From NCBI GenBank assembly GCA_041739275.1, contig JBGSOF010000055.1:1-64000 (forward strand): a stretch of 64,000 nucleotides of DNA. Reading direction: 5' to 3'. Below the pieces are notes generated by a model, which worked only from the letters and a program-made list of their open reading frames with translations, was not told the origin of the DNA and made no database searches. Origin of the DNA: WGMI01 sp041739275 (GTDB lineage Bacteria; Bacteroidota; Bacteroidia; Flavobacteriales; Schleiferiaceae). How positions within the stretch are numbered: position 1 is the stretch's first letter; every line of letters begins with the position of its first letter. Shown one piece after another: positions 35,906 through 45,387 of this stretch. The position numbers and the translations under genes are program-made.

Positions 35906-38116
35906 ATGCCTCATTCCATGATCGCTCGCTCTTTGAAATGCGCCCTGCTGGCCTTCTTGGTGATCCATTCCGGCAAACCGCTTCGAGCCGTCGAGGGGAT
36001 GTGGCTGCCGATGTTTCTCGAAACCCTCAACCAAAGCGAAATGCAGCAGCTCGGGTTTCGACTGAGCGCGGCCGATATCTACTCGATCAATCAAAGCAGC
36101 CTCAAAGATGCGATTGTGAGTTTCGGTGGGGGGTGCACGGCTGAATTGATTTCGGGCAATGGGCTGTTGTTGACCAATCACCATTGTGGTTATGGGGCGA
36201 TTCAGTCTCACAGCAGCGTTGCAGACGATTTGCTCACCAAGGGTTTTTGGGCGAGCGATCGGGCGAGCGAAAAGAAAAATGCCGATTTAACCGCCCTGTT
36301 TGTGCGGAGAATGGAAGACGTAACCGAGCAAGTCCTCCTCGGGCTTGTACCCACCGGCGATGCCGCAGCCTTTCGCACCGAGCTCGAAGCCCGAAAAAAA
36401 CTCCTCATCGAAAAGGCGCGTGCCGAATGGGCCGGTGTTTTGCCGAGTTGGGAATTCGAGCTGCGAGCCTTTGACTATGGCAATCAGTACGTTCTGATTG
36501 CGACCGAAACTTATTTGGACGTGCGCTTGGTCGGGGCGCCTCCCTCGAGCATCGGCAAATTTGGATCGGATACCGACAATTGGGTTTGGCCACGACACAC
36601 GGGCGACTTTAGCCTGTTTCGGATTTATGCCGACGCCGAAAACCGCCCCGCCCCGCCGTCTGAAATCAATCAAGCCTTGAACAGTCCAAGTTTTTTGTCG
36701 ATTGAATTGGGCGGGATTCGCCCGGGCGACTTCAGCATGGTCTACGGTTTTCCGGGCTTTACCCAAGAGTATTTGCCCCGCGAAGGACTGCGGCAAATCG
36801 TTGAAATTGAAGATTCTATTCGGGTCGGAGTGCGCGATGTTCGACTGGCGGTGCTGGACGAACGCATGCGCAAAAGCGACGCGCTTCGAATTCGCTATGC
36901 GGCCAGCTACGCTTCGATTGCGAACGGCTGGAAAAAATGGATCGGAGAAATGCAAGGAGTGCGCCGAACCAAGGGCTTGGAGCGCAAAGAAAATTTTGAC
37001 CGAAAGCTCACCGAGCGCGCGCTCGAGTCTGAAGCAATGTCGAATTCGTACGCCCAACTCGAATACCGCTTCGATTCAGTGTACGCACTTCGAAATCCCT
37101 TGCTGAGGCAACGGACGGCCTATTCGGAAGTCTTTCTTGCGGGCAGCCCGCTCTATCGCAGCATGGGGCAATGCGCCGCACTTTGTCTAAAGTTCAAGGA
37201 CAGCGATTCAGCCTCGCCCGATGAACTTTTGCGACTGGCCGAAATCCTTGAAATCGCCTCAGATACCGCAGGCTATCGAATTGAGCGAGAAACCGCGCTC
37301 CAGACTTTTGCGCTCTACGATCGCTACACCCGCGGAACCAAGCGCTTTGAGGCTTTCGATCGCTGGGCCTCTTCCGGGAGTACTGCCAAAGCTTGGGACG
37401 ACCTCTATGGCAAAAGCATGCTGTCGAATCCGAAGAAAGCAGAAAAGTGGCTTAAAAAGGTCGAAAAATCGCCGGGTGCGGCGCTTGAACTCCTCGAGAA
37501 AGACCCGCTGTACGCCTTCTGGAAGTCGGGCAGCGATTGGTACACCGACGAGGTTCGAAGCCCGAGTGTCTCGATCGAAACCAAATTAACGGCCCTCATG
37601 GCCGAGCGAACCCAAATGATTCGCATCCTGGCACCCGAGCATCGCTTTTATCCAGATGCCAATTCCACGCTCAGACTGGCCTATGGTCAGGTTTCGGGAT
37701 TTTCGCCCCGCGATGGAGTTGAATACGCGCATCAGACCTATTTGAGCGGGATGATTGCCAAATACATTCCCGGCGACTACGAATTTGATCTGCCCGAAAA
37801 ATTGATCGAACTCGACCGGAGCAAAGATTTCGGGGTCTACGGCGAAAACGGCAAATTGCCCATGTGTTTTATCGCGTCAAATCACACGACCGGAGGCAAT
37901 TCGGGCAGCCCCGCACTCAATGCCCAAGGGCGATTGGTCGGGCTCAACTTCGACCGGGTGTGGGAGGGCACCATGAGCGATGTCAACTACGATGCTTCGA
38001 TTTGCCGGAACATCATGGTCGACATCCGCTTTGTTTTGTTCGTCGTCGACCGATTTGCGAACTCGGGGTATCTGCTCGAAGAGATGGACCTCTACATGAA
38101 CGGTTTGGCGATCTGA
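35906..38116 (+). CDS. S46 dipeptidyl-peptidase, DPP11-like
   Basis: The 736-residue secreted or periplasmic enzyme removes dipeptides from the N-terminus of peptides. The signal peptide covers about residues 1-28. Catalytic His lies in LLLTNHHCGYG (92-93) and the nucleophile is Ser666 in GGNSGSP. The residue 18 after this serine is Arg684, the spacing of Arg673 from Ser655 in Porphyromonas DPP11. This Arg gives specificity for Asp/Glu in the second position, whereas DPP7 has Gly. So DPP11-like specificity is predicted. It lets the cell live on peptides. It ends 2 bases from the convergent methyltransferase gene. Confidence 0.9.
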   Translation: MPHSMIARSLKCALLAFLVIHSGKPLRAVEGMWLPMFLETLNQSEMQQLGFRLSAADIYSINQSSLKDAIVSFGGGCTAELISGNGLLLTNHHCGYGAIQSHSSVADDLLTKGFWASDRASEKKNADLTALFVRRMEDVTEQVLLGLVPTGDAAAFRTELEARKKLLIEKARAEWAGVLPSWEFELRAFDYGNQYVLIATETYLDVRLVGAPPSSIGKFGSDTDNWVWPRHTGDFSLFRIYADAENRPAPPSEINQALNSPSFLSIELGGIRPGDFSMVYGFPGFTQEYLPREGLRQIVEIEDSIRVGVRDVRLAVLDERMRKSDALRIRYAASYASIANGWKKWIGEMQGVRRTKGLERKENFDRKLTERALESEAMSNSYAQLEYRFDSVYALRNPLLRQRTAYSEVFLAGSPLYRSMGQCAALCLKFKDSDSASPDELLRLAEILEIASDTAGYRIERETALQTFALYDRYTRGTKRFEAFDRWASSGSTAKAWDDLYGKSMLSNPKKAEKWLKKVEKSPGAALELLEKDPLYAFWKSGSDWYTDEVRSPSVSIETKLTALMAERTQMIRILAPEHRFYPDANSTLRLAYGQVSGFSPRDGVEYAHQTYLSGMIAKYIPGDYEFDLPEKLIELDRSKDFGVYGENGKLPMCFIASNHTTGGNSGSPALNAQGRLVGLNFDRVWEGTMSDVNYDASICRNIMVDIRFVLFVVDRFANSGYLLEEMDLYMNGLAI

Positions 38117-38118
38117 GT

Positions 38119-38862
38119 CTAACGCGCATCGATCAAAAACAGCGCGGGCACCTTGGCGAGCTCAAGACCCGAGGCCTTCCATTCTCTCGCGCTCAGGGTG
38201 CGAATGTATTCTGAGGGCCCCGTGAGATCGGCGGCCACGCAAAGCCGTGTTTCGGGCGCCAGATGAAGGAGCAGTTCCGAAAAGAGTTTTTGATTTCGAT
38301 AAGGAGTTTCGATGAATATCTGAGTTTGACCACTGCTGCGGCTCAACTTCTCAAATTCTTTGACGCGTTTTCGCCTTTCGTCTTTTTCTATGGGCAAATA
38401 GCCGTTAAACGCAAACGACTGTCCGTTCATTCCGCTGCCCATCAACGCAATCACGATGCTCGAGGGGCCCACCATCGGGCGGACGCGAATTCCCGAACGA
38501 TGCGCCAGTTCGACCAGCTCCGAGCCCGGATCGGCCACACCGGGGCAGCCGGCCTCTGAAATCAAGCCGAGGTCTCGCCCGTCAAAACAGGGCTCGAGCA
38601 TTTCAAGCCATTCCTCTTCAGGGGTGTACTTGTTGAGCACGGTCAAAACCAAAGCGGATTGATCTTTAGACGGCAGCGCTCTTTTGATGAATCTCCGCGC
38701 CGATTTTTCGTTTTCGACCGCGTAGTGGTTGACGCGCTCAAGGGTTCGTTTGATGCTGAGCGGCAACACTTCGAGCGGTTCTGACTCCGAAATGGGGCTG
38801 GGAATGAGCCAAAGAGCCCCGCGCTCTCCCCTATTTGCCGCGGGCTGTTCCAACATGTTCAT
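38119..38862 (-). CDS. RsmI-like SAM-dependent methyltransferase
   Basis: The 247-residue tetrapyrrole-methylase fold protein has GLISEAGCPGVADPGSELVE and VRPMVGPSSIVIALMGSGMNG motifs. It is related to RsmI, which methylates 16S rRNA C1402, but belongs to the shorter side branch common in Bacteroidota, so its substrate is uncertain. I start at ATG 38862, which forms an ATGA overlap with the stop of the upstream phosphatase gene. An in-frame ATG at 38877 lies inside that gene. Confidence 0.85.
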   Translation of the reverse strand: MNMLEQPAANRGERGALWLIPSPISESEPLEVLPLSIKRTLERVNHYAVENEKSARRFIKRALPSKDQSALVLTVLNKYTPEEEWLEMLEPCFDGRDLGLISEAGCPGVADPGSELVELAHRSGIRVRPMVGPSSIVIALMGSGMNGQSFAFNGYLPIEKDERRKRVKEFEKLSRSSGQTQIFIETPYRNQKLFSELLLHLAPETRLCVAADLTGPSEYIRTLSAREWKASGLELAKVPALFLIDAR

Positions 38863-39341
38863 TCTGCTTGTTTCCATTGATCAATCCACGCATCGCAGGC
38901 GCGTTCCAACAGCCGATACACAGACTCGAAGCCTTCCTCTCCTCCGTGAAAGGGATCGGGGACCTCGAGTTCGGCTCCGAATTCCGCACTCGGTTCGAGC
39001 ACTTCGAGCATCATTCGAATTTTGGCTTTTTGCATTGGGTCGGGGGCGAGATCCAACAAAGCGTCGCGATTCGAGCGGTCCATGGCTAAAATGAGATCAA
39101 ATCGGTCAAAATCGTCGGGCAAGAAAGGCCTCGATCGAATTCCTTCCATGCTCAAGTCGTGCTTTGCAGCGCTCTTTCGAGTTCGATAATCGGGAGGTTC
39201 ACCTTGATGAAAACCCGAAGTGCCGGCAGAATCGACTTCGACCAAGCCTTTTGGTGCTCGGCTTCTCATCAAGGCTTCGGCCAAGGGCGAGCGGCAAATG
39301 TTCCCGAGGCAGACGAACAAAACGCGAATCGGTTTCTTCAT
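38859..39341 (-). CDS. Low-molecular-weight protein tyrosine phosphatase
   Basis: The 160-residue enzyme has the active loop VCLGNICRS (Cys11, Arg17) and the general-acid Asp in VPDPFHGG near residue 127. In bacteria such enzymes dephosphorylate tyrosine kinases of polysaccharide export or arginine-phosphorylated proteins. It overlaps the methyltransferase gene by 4 bases. No tyrosine kinase is in the window. Confidence 0.93.
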   Translation of the reverse strand: MKKPIRVLFVCLGNICRSPLAEALMRSRAPKGLVEVDSAGTSGFHQGEPPDYRTRKSAAKHDLSMEGIRSRPFLPDDFDRFDLILAMDRSNRDALLDLAPDPMQKAKIRMMLEVLEPSAEFGAELEVPDPFHGGEEGFESVYRLLERACDAWIDQWKQAE

Positions 39342-39467
39342 GATTGGGATGAAGATACAGCCTCAGCGTTTCGAATGGAAATCGAGAGATGGCTCCACGT
39401 ACACTGCTTTTTTCTGCCATCGAGCTTTCGCTGAACGCGCAGAGGGACATAGGCGACTGACCTCCAT

Positions 39468-40394
39468 TCAACCCGCGGACAAACTGGCCTTCAAACCTTC
39501 CAAAATAGGCGTGGGCTTGAGGCCGTAGACCCGTTCAATTTTGGACGAATCAAAGCAATAGTCTCCCGCCGTTTGCTCTTTGAGCTCGGGGAGCTCGCGC
39601 ATGGGTGGGATAAACAAACCGAACAGACCCACTAAAAAGCCCGGTAATACTTGAAGTTTCGCCTTGGTCCCCCCCAGCTCATTGAGCATCCCGACAAGCG
39701 CCTCGACACTGGGATAGGCGGAATCGGTCGGCAAATTCCACGTCTGGTTATACGCTTCGTCTTTCGTTGAGAGCAAGGCGAGTGCTTTTCCCGCGTCGGG
39801 GATGTACGTAAACGAGTGCTTCACTTTGCCGCTGTAGATCCACTGTGGGCTCTTGCCTTGCAGCATCCTTTTGAGGATGAGTTCGGTTACCAGACTGTTG
39901 GTGGCATTCGGCCCATAGAAATCTGCGGCGCGCGCCACCAAAGCTTTGAGTTTACCCGCCTGAACCTCAGCCCAAAGCATGTCCAGAATCTGCTTGCGCA
40001 CCTTGCCTTTTCGGCTGTACGGATCGAGGGGTGTCTCTTCGGTGAGATGGCTCATGGCCCGAGGATCGAGTGCGTAGATGTTGTCAAAAAAAGCCAGTCG
40101 AGCACCGGAGGCGATGCAGGCGTCGAGGGTATTTCTCATCACTACAGGCCATTGTGCCTCCCAAATAGGCGCCGAATACGTCAGACCTGCGGTGAGCAAA
40201 ACGGTGCGAGCCCCTTCGACCGCCTGAAACACTTGGTTGCGGTCGAGCAAATCGGCAGAAACGATTTGATCGCTCGGATTGGTTTGCACCGGATTCCTGC
40301 TGACTTGAGTAAGCGAATACCCCATCGTACGCAATTCATTCGAGGCTGATTTTCCGATATTGCCATTGGCACCGAGAACAACGACCTTTTCCAT
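39468..40394 (-). CDS. NAD(P)-dependent epimerase/dehydratase-like protein
   Basis: The 308-residue extended short-chain dehydrogenase begins VVVLGANGNIGK (nucleotide loop GxxGxxG). The family YxxxK is replaced by YSRKGKVRKQ in the expected region, so the catalytic pair is YS-K-like and altered; it may bind NAD(P) and modify a sugar or act as a reductase. The closest picture is an atypical epimerase. No sugar operon surrounds it. Confidence 0.8.
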   Translation of the reverse strand: MEKVVVLGANGNIGKSASNELRTMGYSLTQVSRNPVQTNPSDQIVSADLLDRNQVFQAVEGARTVLLTAGLTYSAPIWEAQWPVVMRNTLDACIASGARLAFFDNIYALDPRAMSHLTEETPLDPYSRKGKVRKQILDMLWAEVQAGKLKALVARAADFYGPNATNSLVTELILKRMLQGKSPQWIYSGKVKHSFTYIPDAGKALALLSTKDEAYNQTWNLPTDSAYPSVEALVGMLNELGGTKAKLQVLPGFLVGLFGLFIPPMRELPELKEQTAGDYCFDSSKIERVYGLKPTPILEGLKASLSAG

Positions 40395-40485
40395 CTCTTT
40401 GATATTTGATATTTGGGGATGTGATGGTCAAATATGATTCATTTTGAAGTCCGTATTCTCGCCGGGTTCATTTGGAATAAATCAC

Positions 40486-40493
40486 TATCTTCG
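40486..40493 (+). promoter_or_regulatory. Candidate -7 box for rpsP
   Basis: TATCTTCG matches TAnnTTTG except for one base and lies 51 bases before the rpsP start. A convincing -33 TTG is not at the right distance. This spacing to the start codon is close to that of the HU promoter. Confidence 0.35.
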
Positions 40494-40543
40494 CGCCCCA
40501 AACCTGTGAACCGGGTCTCGAACCCTTGTAAAACCACACGTAT

Positions 40544-41155
40544 ATGTCTGTTCGCCTCCGCCTTCAAAGGCACGGCCGCAAAGGCCACCCGATCTTTACC
40601 ATCGTCGCTGCCGACAGCCGCTCTCGCCGAGACGGTCGTTTTATCGAAAGAATCGGTCAGTACAACCCCAACACCAACCCCGCGACCATCGATCTCGATT
40701 TCGACGCGGCGCTTCGTTGGATGAACAACGGGGCTCAACCCTCAGAAACCGTTCGCGCCATTTTGTCGTACAAAGGCGTGTTAATGCGCAAGCACCTCGA
40801 GGAAGGCGTTCGCAAAGGAGCCCTGACCGAAGAACAAGCACAAGAGCGTTTTGACCAGTGGTTAAACGACAAACTCGGTAAAATCGACGGGAAGAAGGAC
40901 AACTTGGGCAAGGCCAAGGAAAACGCCGAGCGCAAACGACTTGAAAAGGAAGCTGAGGTAAACGCCGCACGCGAAGCCGCTTTGCGCGCTCGATTGGCCG
41001 CTGAAACCCCCGAAGCGGAAGCCGCCGTTGAAGCAGTAGCCGAAGAAGTCGCAGCCGAAGAAGCTCCCGCGGCAGTTGAAGCATCGACCGAAACTGCGGT
41101 CGCCGAAGAAGCTCCTGCCGCTGAAACCAAAGAAGGCGACGCACCGGCTGAATAA
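40544..41155 (+). CDS. rpsP: 30S ribosomal protein S16 with acidic tail
   Basis: The 203-residue protein has a normal S16 core at 1-85 (VRLRLQRHGRKGHPIFTIV, then FIERIGQYNP). It is extended by about 115 residues rich in Ala and Glu, with near-repeats of AEEAPAA. Long Ala/Glu tails on S16 are common in Bacteroidota, though their role is unknown. A strong terminator follows at 41175-41205. rimM, its usual neighbour, is at 25775. Confidence 0.95.
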   Translation: MSVRLRLQRHGRKGHPIFTIVAADSRSRRDGRFIERIGQYNPNTNPATIDLDFDAALRWMNNGAQPSETVRAILSYKGVLMRKHLEEGVRKGALTEEQAQERFDQWLNDKLGKIDGKKDNLGKAKENAERKRLEKEAEVNAAREAALRARLAAETPEAEAAVEAVAEEVAAEEAPAAVEASTETAVAEEAPAAETKEGDAPAE

Positions 41156-41174
41156 TTTTTATCCTGAATGAGAG

Positions 41175-41205
41175 AAATCCCGGTTTTGCGACCGGGATTT
41201 TTTTT
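41175..41205 (+). terminator. Terminator after rpsP
   Basis: A perfect 10-base stem (41175-41184 with 41191-41200) with a 6-base loop is followed by a run of T residues. The same hairpin may also close the convergent HerA-like gene. Confidence 0.88.
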
Positions 41206-41210
41206 GTCGC

Positions 41211-42770
41211 CTATCGACGCTTGAACGCCCCGAGCAGGGCTCTGGTCAAACTGCCCGCAATCGCGATCCCCATACTCCGCGCCACCGGGCTTTTCAGTAC
41301 TTTGTCGAGGGCCGAAGGTGCCGGACGTGGCGCTCTCCGGCTCTGCGTTGGTTTCGACTCGACTCTTGAATCCGCTGATTCCGAGGCTTGTCGCATCTTT
41401 TTCTCGAGAATTTCGTGTGCGGAGTCTCGGTCGATCGATTTTCGATATTTCGCGTTCAAGGCAGAGGCTCGGAGCAATTCGTTCAACTCGGCTTGGTCGA
41501 GCACATCCATACGCGAAGCAGGTGCGATCAAGTAGGTGTGCACCAGCGGAGTCGGGATGCCCTTTTCGTTCAAACCCGTCACCAAAGCCTCGCCGATGCC
41601 CAATTGGGTGATGAGTTGCTCGACATCGTAAAAATCTGTGAGGGGGTAGTTCTCGGCCACCAAACGGATGTCTTTTCGATCTCTGGCCGTAAAAGCGCGC
41701 AGCGAATGTTGAATTTTAAGCCCGAGCTGGCTCAAGACCTCCATGGGGATATCGCCCGGAAGCTGGGTACAAAAGAAAATGCCCACGCCTTTTGAACGGA
41801 TCAATTTGACCACAGTTTCGAGCTGGTCGAGCAAGGCTTTGGAAGCTTCCTTAAAAACCAAGTGCGCTTCATCGATAAAGAGCACCAATTTGGGCCGATC
41901 GAGGTCGCCGGCTTCAGGCAAGTTCTGGTACAACTCTGCCAGCAAGCTCAACATAAACGTGGAAAACAGCTTCGGTTTGTCTTGTAAATCAACCAACCTC
42001 AAGATGCCCAAAATGCCCCGCCCCTGATCGTCGAGCCGAAGCAAGTCAAGAACCTCGAACGAGGGTTCTCCAAAAAAGCGGCCTCCCCCCTCTTGTTCGA
42101 GCGCCACCACCTTTCGCAACAAGGCACCCACCGTGGCCGGAGCAATCGATCCGTATTCTGCCGACAACTCTGCCTTACCCGCCCCGCTCAAATAGTTGAG
42201 CGCCGTTTTGAGATCTTCCAAATCGAGCAAAGGCAATTCTTGATCGTCGCAATACTTGAAAAGCACCGACAAAACGCCTTCTTGTACATCGCTGAGCCCC
42301 AAGACCCTCGAAAGCAAAAGTGGGCCGAATTCGCTCACCGTGGCGCGCAGGGGGGTCTCCGGAGCCTCTTCGCCCAGGCCAAAGAGCTCCACCGGCGAAG
42401 GTTTTGCCACATAGGGAATCTCGAGAAGCTCGTGGCGTTCCACGATTCGTGCATTGCCCGCGTCTCCCGGTTTGGCCACTCCGCTCAAATCGCCTTTGAT
42501 GTCCATCATCAGGCAGGGAACGCCTTGAGCGCTGAGATTCTCCGCCAAGATTTGAAGCGTCTTTGTCTTGCCGGAGCCCGTGGAACCCGAGATCAGTCCA
42601 TGTCGGTTGAAGGTCGAAAGCGCCAACTTCACCTCTGCTTCGGGCAGAACGCGGTCTCCGAGTTTGGCCTTTCCCAAGGCAATAAATGCCCCTTTGGGAG
42701 CATATCCCGAGCGGACGTGCTCGATAAACTTGGCTTGAGTTTCAAGAGGAGGAAGATTTTCGGCCGCCAT
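41211..42770 (-). CDS. HerA-like ATPase (DUF853)
   Basis: The 519-residue P-loop ATPase of the HerA/FtsK type has Walker A GSTGSGKT at 62-69 and Walker B LVLFIDEAHLV. The DUF853 group includes E. coli YjgR; the function is unknown, though HerA relatives move along DNA. The C-terminal 70 residues are Ser, Arg, Pro rich and end in a small hydrophobic helix (SMGIAIAGSLTRALLGAF). I start at ATG 42770; the open frame continues 16 codons further. It lies next to two other NTPase genes in the opposite direction. Confidence 0.87.
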   Translation of the reverse strand: MAAENLPPLETQAKFIEHVRSGYAPKGAFIALGKAKLGDRVLPEAEVKLALSTFNRHGLISGSTGSGKTKTLQILAENLSAQGVPCLMMDIKGDLSGVAKPGDAGNARIVERHELLEIPYVAKPSPVELFGLGEEAPETPLRATVSEFGPLLLSRVLGLSDVQEGVLSVLFKYCDDQELPLLDLEDLKTALNYLSGAGKAELSAEYGSIAPATVGALLRKVVALEQEGGGRFFGEPSFEVLDLLRLDDQGRGILGILRLVDLQDKPKLFSTFMLSLLAELYQNLPEAGDLDRPKLVLFIDEAHLVFKEASKALLDQLETVVKLIRSKGVGIFFCTQLPGDIPMEVLSQLGLKIQHSLRAFTARDRKDIRLVAENYPLTDFYDVEQLITQLGIGEALVTGLNEKGIPTPLVHTYLIAPASRMDVLDQAELNELLRASALNAKYRKSIDRDSAHEILEKKMRQASESADSRVESKPTQSRRAPRPAPSALDKVLKSPVARSMGIAIAGSLTRALLGAFKRR

Positions 42771-42880
42771 ATCGAGTGAATTTGTCGTGATAAGAAGTCG
42801 CCAAAATAGCGACGCCACGCTCTTGCATCACTGCTTAGATTCGCAAGAGTGTTTGAGTCATTATTCCTTTCACCCCAACC

Positions 42881-43435
42881 ATGACGACGAGGTTTCGCTC
42901 GAGCGGGATTAAGCGCATCGTGCTCACCGGTGCCCCGGGAACGGGCAAGAGCAGCCTGATCGAGGCTCTTGGAGGGCTTGATTATCCCGTGCACCGAGAG
43001 AACGCCCGCGCATGGATCTCAGAACACAAAGACCGGCCCAATGCGCCTATGCCCTGGCATCGTTTGGAAGAATTCAGTCAGAAAATGATTGATGCGGGGA
43101 TTGATTCGTACGAACGCGCCATGCCGGGGGAATTCAACTTTTACGACAGGGGAATTCCGGACACCTTGGCGTATTTAAAGGTAGACGGCAAGCCGATTCC
43201 CTCGGAGTGGATCAGCCTGATGACCACATACCGCTACGAAGATTTGGTGTTTATCGCCCCCCTTTGGCCCGAAATCTACAGCCCCGACCCCGAGCGCAAA
43301 GAGAGCTGGGATCAAGCGGAGCGCATACACGAGGCCCTGTGCGAGGTATACGACAGCCTGGGGTATCGGTTAATCGAACTCCCTAAATCTCCTCTCGAGG
43401 ATCGAATCGAATTCGTCTTCAAAAAGTTATCTTGA
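42881..43435 (+). CDS. AAA_28-type ATPase/kinase
   Basis: The 184-residue P-loop protein has Walker A GAPGTGKS at 17-24 and an aspartate-containing FYDRGIPDTLAYL stretch as in nucleoside-kinase-like and AAA_28 proteins. It resembles predicted ATPases that may phosphorylate a small molecule or modify a nucleotide. Its TGA stop overlaps the TTG start of recQ (TTGA), so the two are translated together, but no shared function is known. Confidence 0.75.
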   Translation: MTTRFRSSGIKRIVLTGAPGTGKSSLIEALGGLDYPVHRENARAWISEHKDRPNAPMPWHRLEEFSQKMIDAGIDSYERAMPGEFNFYDRGIPDTLAYLKVDGKPIPSEWISLMTTYRYEDLVFIAPLWPEIYSPDPERKESWDQAERIHEALCEVYDSLGYRLIELPKSPLEDRIEFVFKKLS

Positions 43436-45345
43436 ATTTGGAACCTTCGCGCCCAAACCTCGATCGGGCACTTTCGATTTTAAAACAGTATTGGGGCTAC
43501 GACTCGCTGCGCTCGGGTCAAGACGAAATTGTGTCTTCGGTACTGTCGGGTCGAGATACCCTGGCCTTGCTTCCCACAGGAGGGGGGAAATCGCTTTGTT
43601 ACCAACTCCCCGTGCTGTGCAGCGAAGGTTATGGTCTGGTGATCTCTCCTTTGATTGCGCTGATGAACGACCAAGTAGAGCAATTGAATCGCCGGGGCAT
43701 TCGGGCGGAATCGCTTTCGGGAAATCGCTCGTTCGAAGAACTCGAATCGGCTGTGGATCGCTGTGTGTTTGGAAGCACGCGCTTTTTATACCTCTCTCCA
43801 GAAAGGCTTGAAAGCAAGTCCTTTAGCATGATGATTGAACGCTTAGAACCCGTTCTCATCGCCATAGACGAAGCCCATTGCATCAGCCAATGGGGCTACG
43901 ATTTCAGGCCTGCCTACCTCAGACTCGGGGCTTTAAAAGAGCGCTTTCCGAACTGTCCGATCTTGGCTCTTACGGCAACTGCCACCCCCGAAGTGGTGCA
44001 GGACATTACGGAAAAGCTGGCCATGGATCGCGTACAGGTGATTCGGAGAAGCTTTGCTCGCCCGAATCTGAGTTATTCCGTTCGTTTTACCGAAAACAAA
44101 GAAGCCGATCTTCTCTATTTGCTCGAACGCGTACCCGGCACCGCCGTAGTTTATGCGGGGACCCGAAAAATGTGCGAACGCGCAGCGCTTCAATTGTCTG
44201 AGCGCGGAATTTCAGCCGAAGCCTACCACGCGGGGCTCGAACGAGACGAGCGCATTGAACGCCAAAATCGCTGGATGCAAAATCAAACCCGGGTGATGGT
44301 TGCCACCAACGCTTTTGGGATGGGGATCGACAAACCCGATGTTCGCTTGGTCGTTCATTTAATGGTTCCATCGAGCATTGAGGCCTATTTTCAAGAAGCG
44401 GGTCGCGCGGGTCGCGATGGAATGCCCGCATACACCGCGGCGCTCATTTATCCGGGAGAGCCCCGCGAATGGCTCGAAAAGCGCAGAGAGCAGTTTCCCG
44501 AATGGGAAGAACTGCCCGAGGTCCTCGAATCGATGTGGAAGTTGCTTGGCGTGCCTCTGGGTTCGGGAAAGGGCATTCGATACACCTTCGACCGAAACGG
44601 CTTGTACGAACGCCTTGGGTTCGATCGAGAACGCCTTTCAAAAGCCCTCGACCTGCTCGAAGCCTCGGGCTGGATCGAGCAAATCAGAAGTCAGAAGAGC
44701 CTGTCTCGCTTTCGCCTGAGCCTTTCTCCCGAAAACTTGAACGCGGCACTTCAGGATTTTGTCAGCCTTGCCGACCTTCTCAGGAGTTTGGCGCGCACAT
44801 ATCCCGGGGTGTTCTCTACAGAAGTTGAAATTGACGAAACTCAACTGGCCTCGGGGCTCGGGTCTCGGGCGGCAGAGGTCGCCGAAGGCCTTCGGAGAAT
44901 TGAGCAGCTCGGTTTGGGCTTGTACAATCCGTCGAGTGATGCAGAGCAAATCGATTTGCTCGAGAATCGCGTAGAAAAACGATACATCCGCCTCGATAAA
45001 AAATTTTACGAGGCTCGAAAAAAATCGTTTCAAAAACTCATTCGCGGAATTGAACAATGGCTCGAAGACGACGGTCTTTGCCGCGCTCAAAAAATGATCG
45101 ACTACCTCGGCGAACTGTCTCCCGAACCCTGTGGGAAATGCGATAGCTGTGTTTCGCGAAAAAGAGATCGCATTCGAAACTTAAGGGCCCGCCTGCTCGA
45201 GGGGTTTCAAAACGGAAAGGCCGCTGAACCGCTCGCGGGCTTCGACCAATCGGAACGAGAGGCACTCCGCGCGACCATCGATTCGTGGATGCGCCAAGGC
45301 AAGCTCAAGCAAGAGCCCGACGGACTTTGGAGCATAAACGAATAA
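43432..45345 (+). CDS. recQ: RecQ-family DNA helicase
   Basis: The 637-residue helicase has motif I LLPTGGGKS at 47-55, motif II DEAH at 146-149 with the RecQ signature DEAHCISQWGYDFRP, and motif VI QEAGRAGRDG. A zinc-binding set (CRAQKMIDYLGE, then CGKCDSC) is near residues 550-585, and a winged-helix-like part precedes it. There is no HRDC domain. It unwinds recombination and replication intermediates. The start TTG at 43432 overlaps the preceding stop by 4 bases. fmt follows after 42 bases. Confidence 0.94.
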   Translation: MNLEPSRPNLDRALSILKQYWGYDSLRSGQDEIVSSVLSGRDTLALLPTGGGKSLCYQLPVLCSEGYGLVISPLIALMNDQVEQLNRRGIRAESLSGNRSFEELESAVDRCVFGSTRFLYLSPERLESKSFSMMIERLEPVLIAIDEAHCISQWGYDFRPAYLRLGALKERFPNCPILALTATATPEVVQDITEKLAMDRVQVIRRSFARPNLSYSVRFTENKEADLLYLLERVPGTAVVYAGTRKMCERAALQLSERGISAEAYHAGLERDERIERQNRWMQNQTRVMVATNAFGMGIDKPDVRLVVHLMVPSSIEAYFQEAGRAGRDGMPAYTAALIYPGEPREWLEKRREQFPEWEELPEVLESMWKLLGVPLGSGKGIRYTFDRNGLYERLGFDRERLSKALDLLEASGWIEQIRSQKSLSRFRLSLSPENLNAALQDFVSLADLLRSLARTYPGVFSTEVEIDETQLASGLGSRAAEVAEGLRRIEQLGLGLYNPSSDAEQIDLLENRVEKRYIRLDKKFYEARKKSFQKLIRGIEQWLEDDGLCRAQKMIDYLGELSPEPCGKCDSCVSRKRDRIRNLRARLLEGFQNGKAAEPLAGFDQSEREALRATIDSWMRQGKLKQEPDGLWSINE

Positions 45346-45387
45346 ATCGGGCGACTCTTAAGCCCATCGCTCAAACCGAACCACGCC

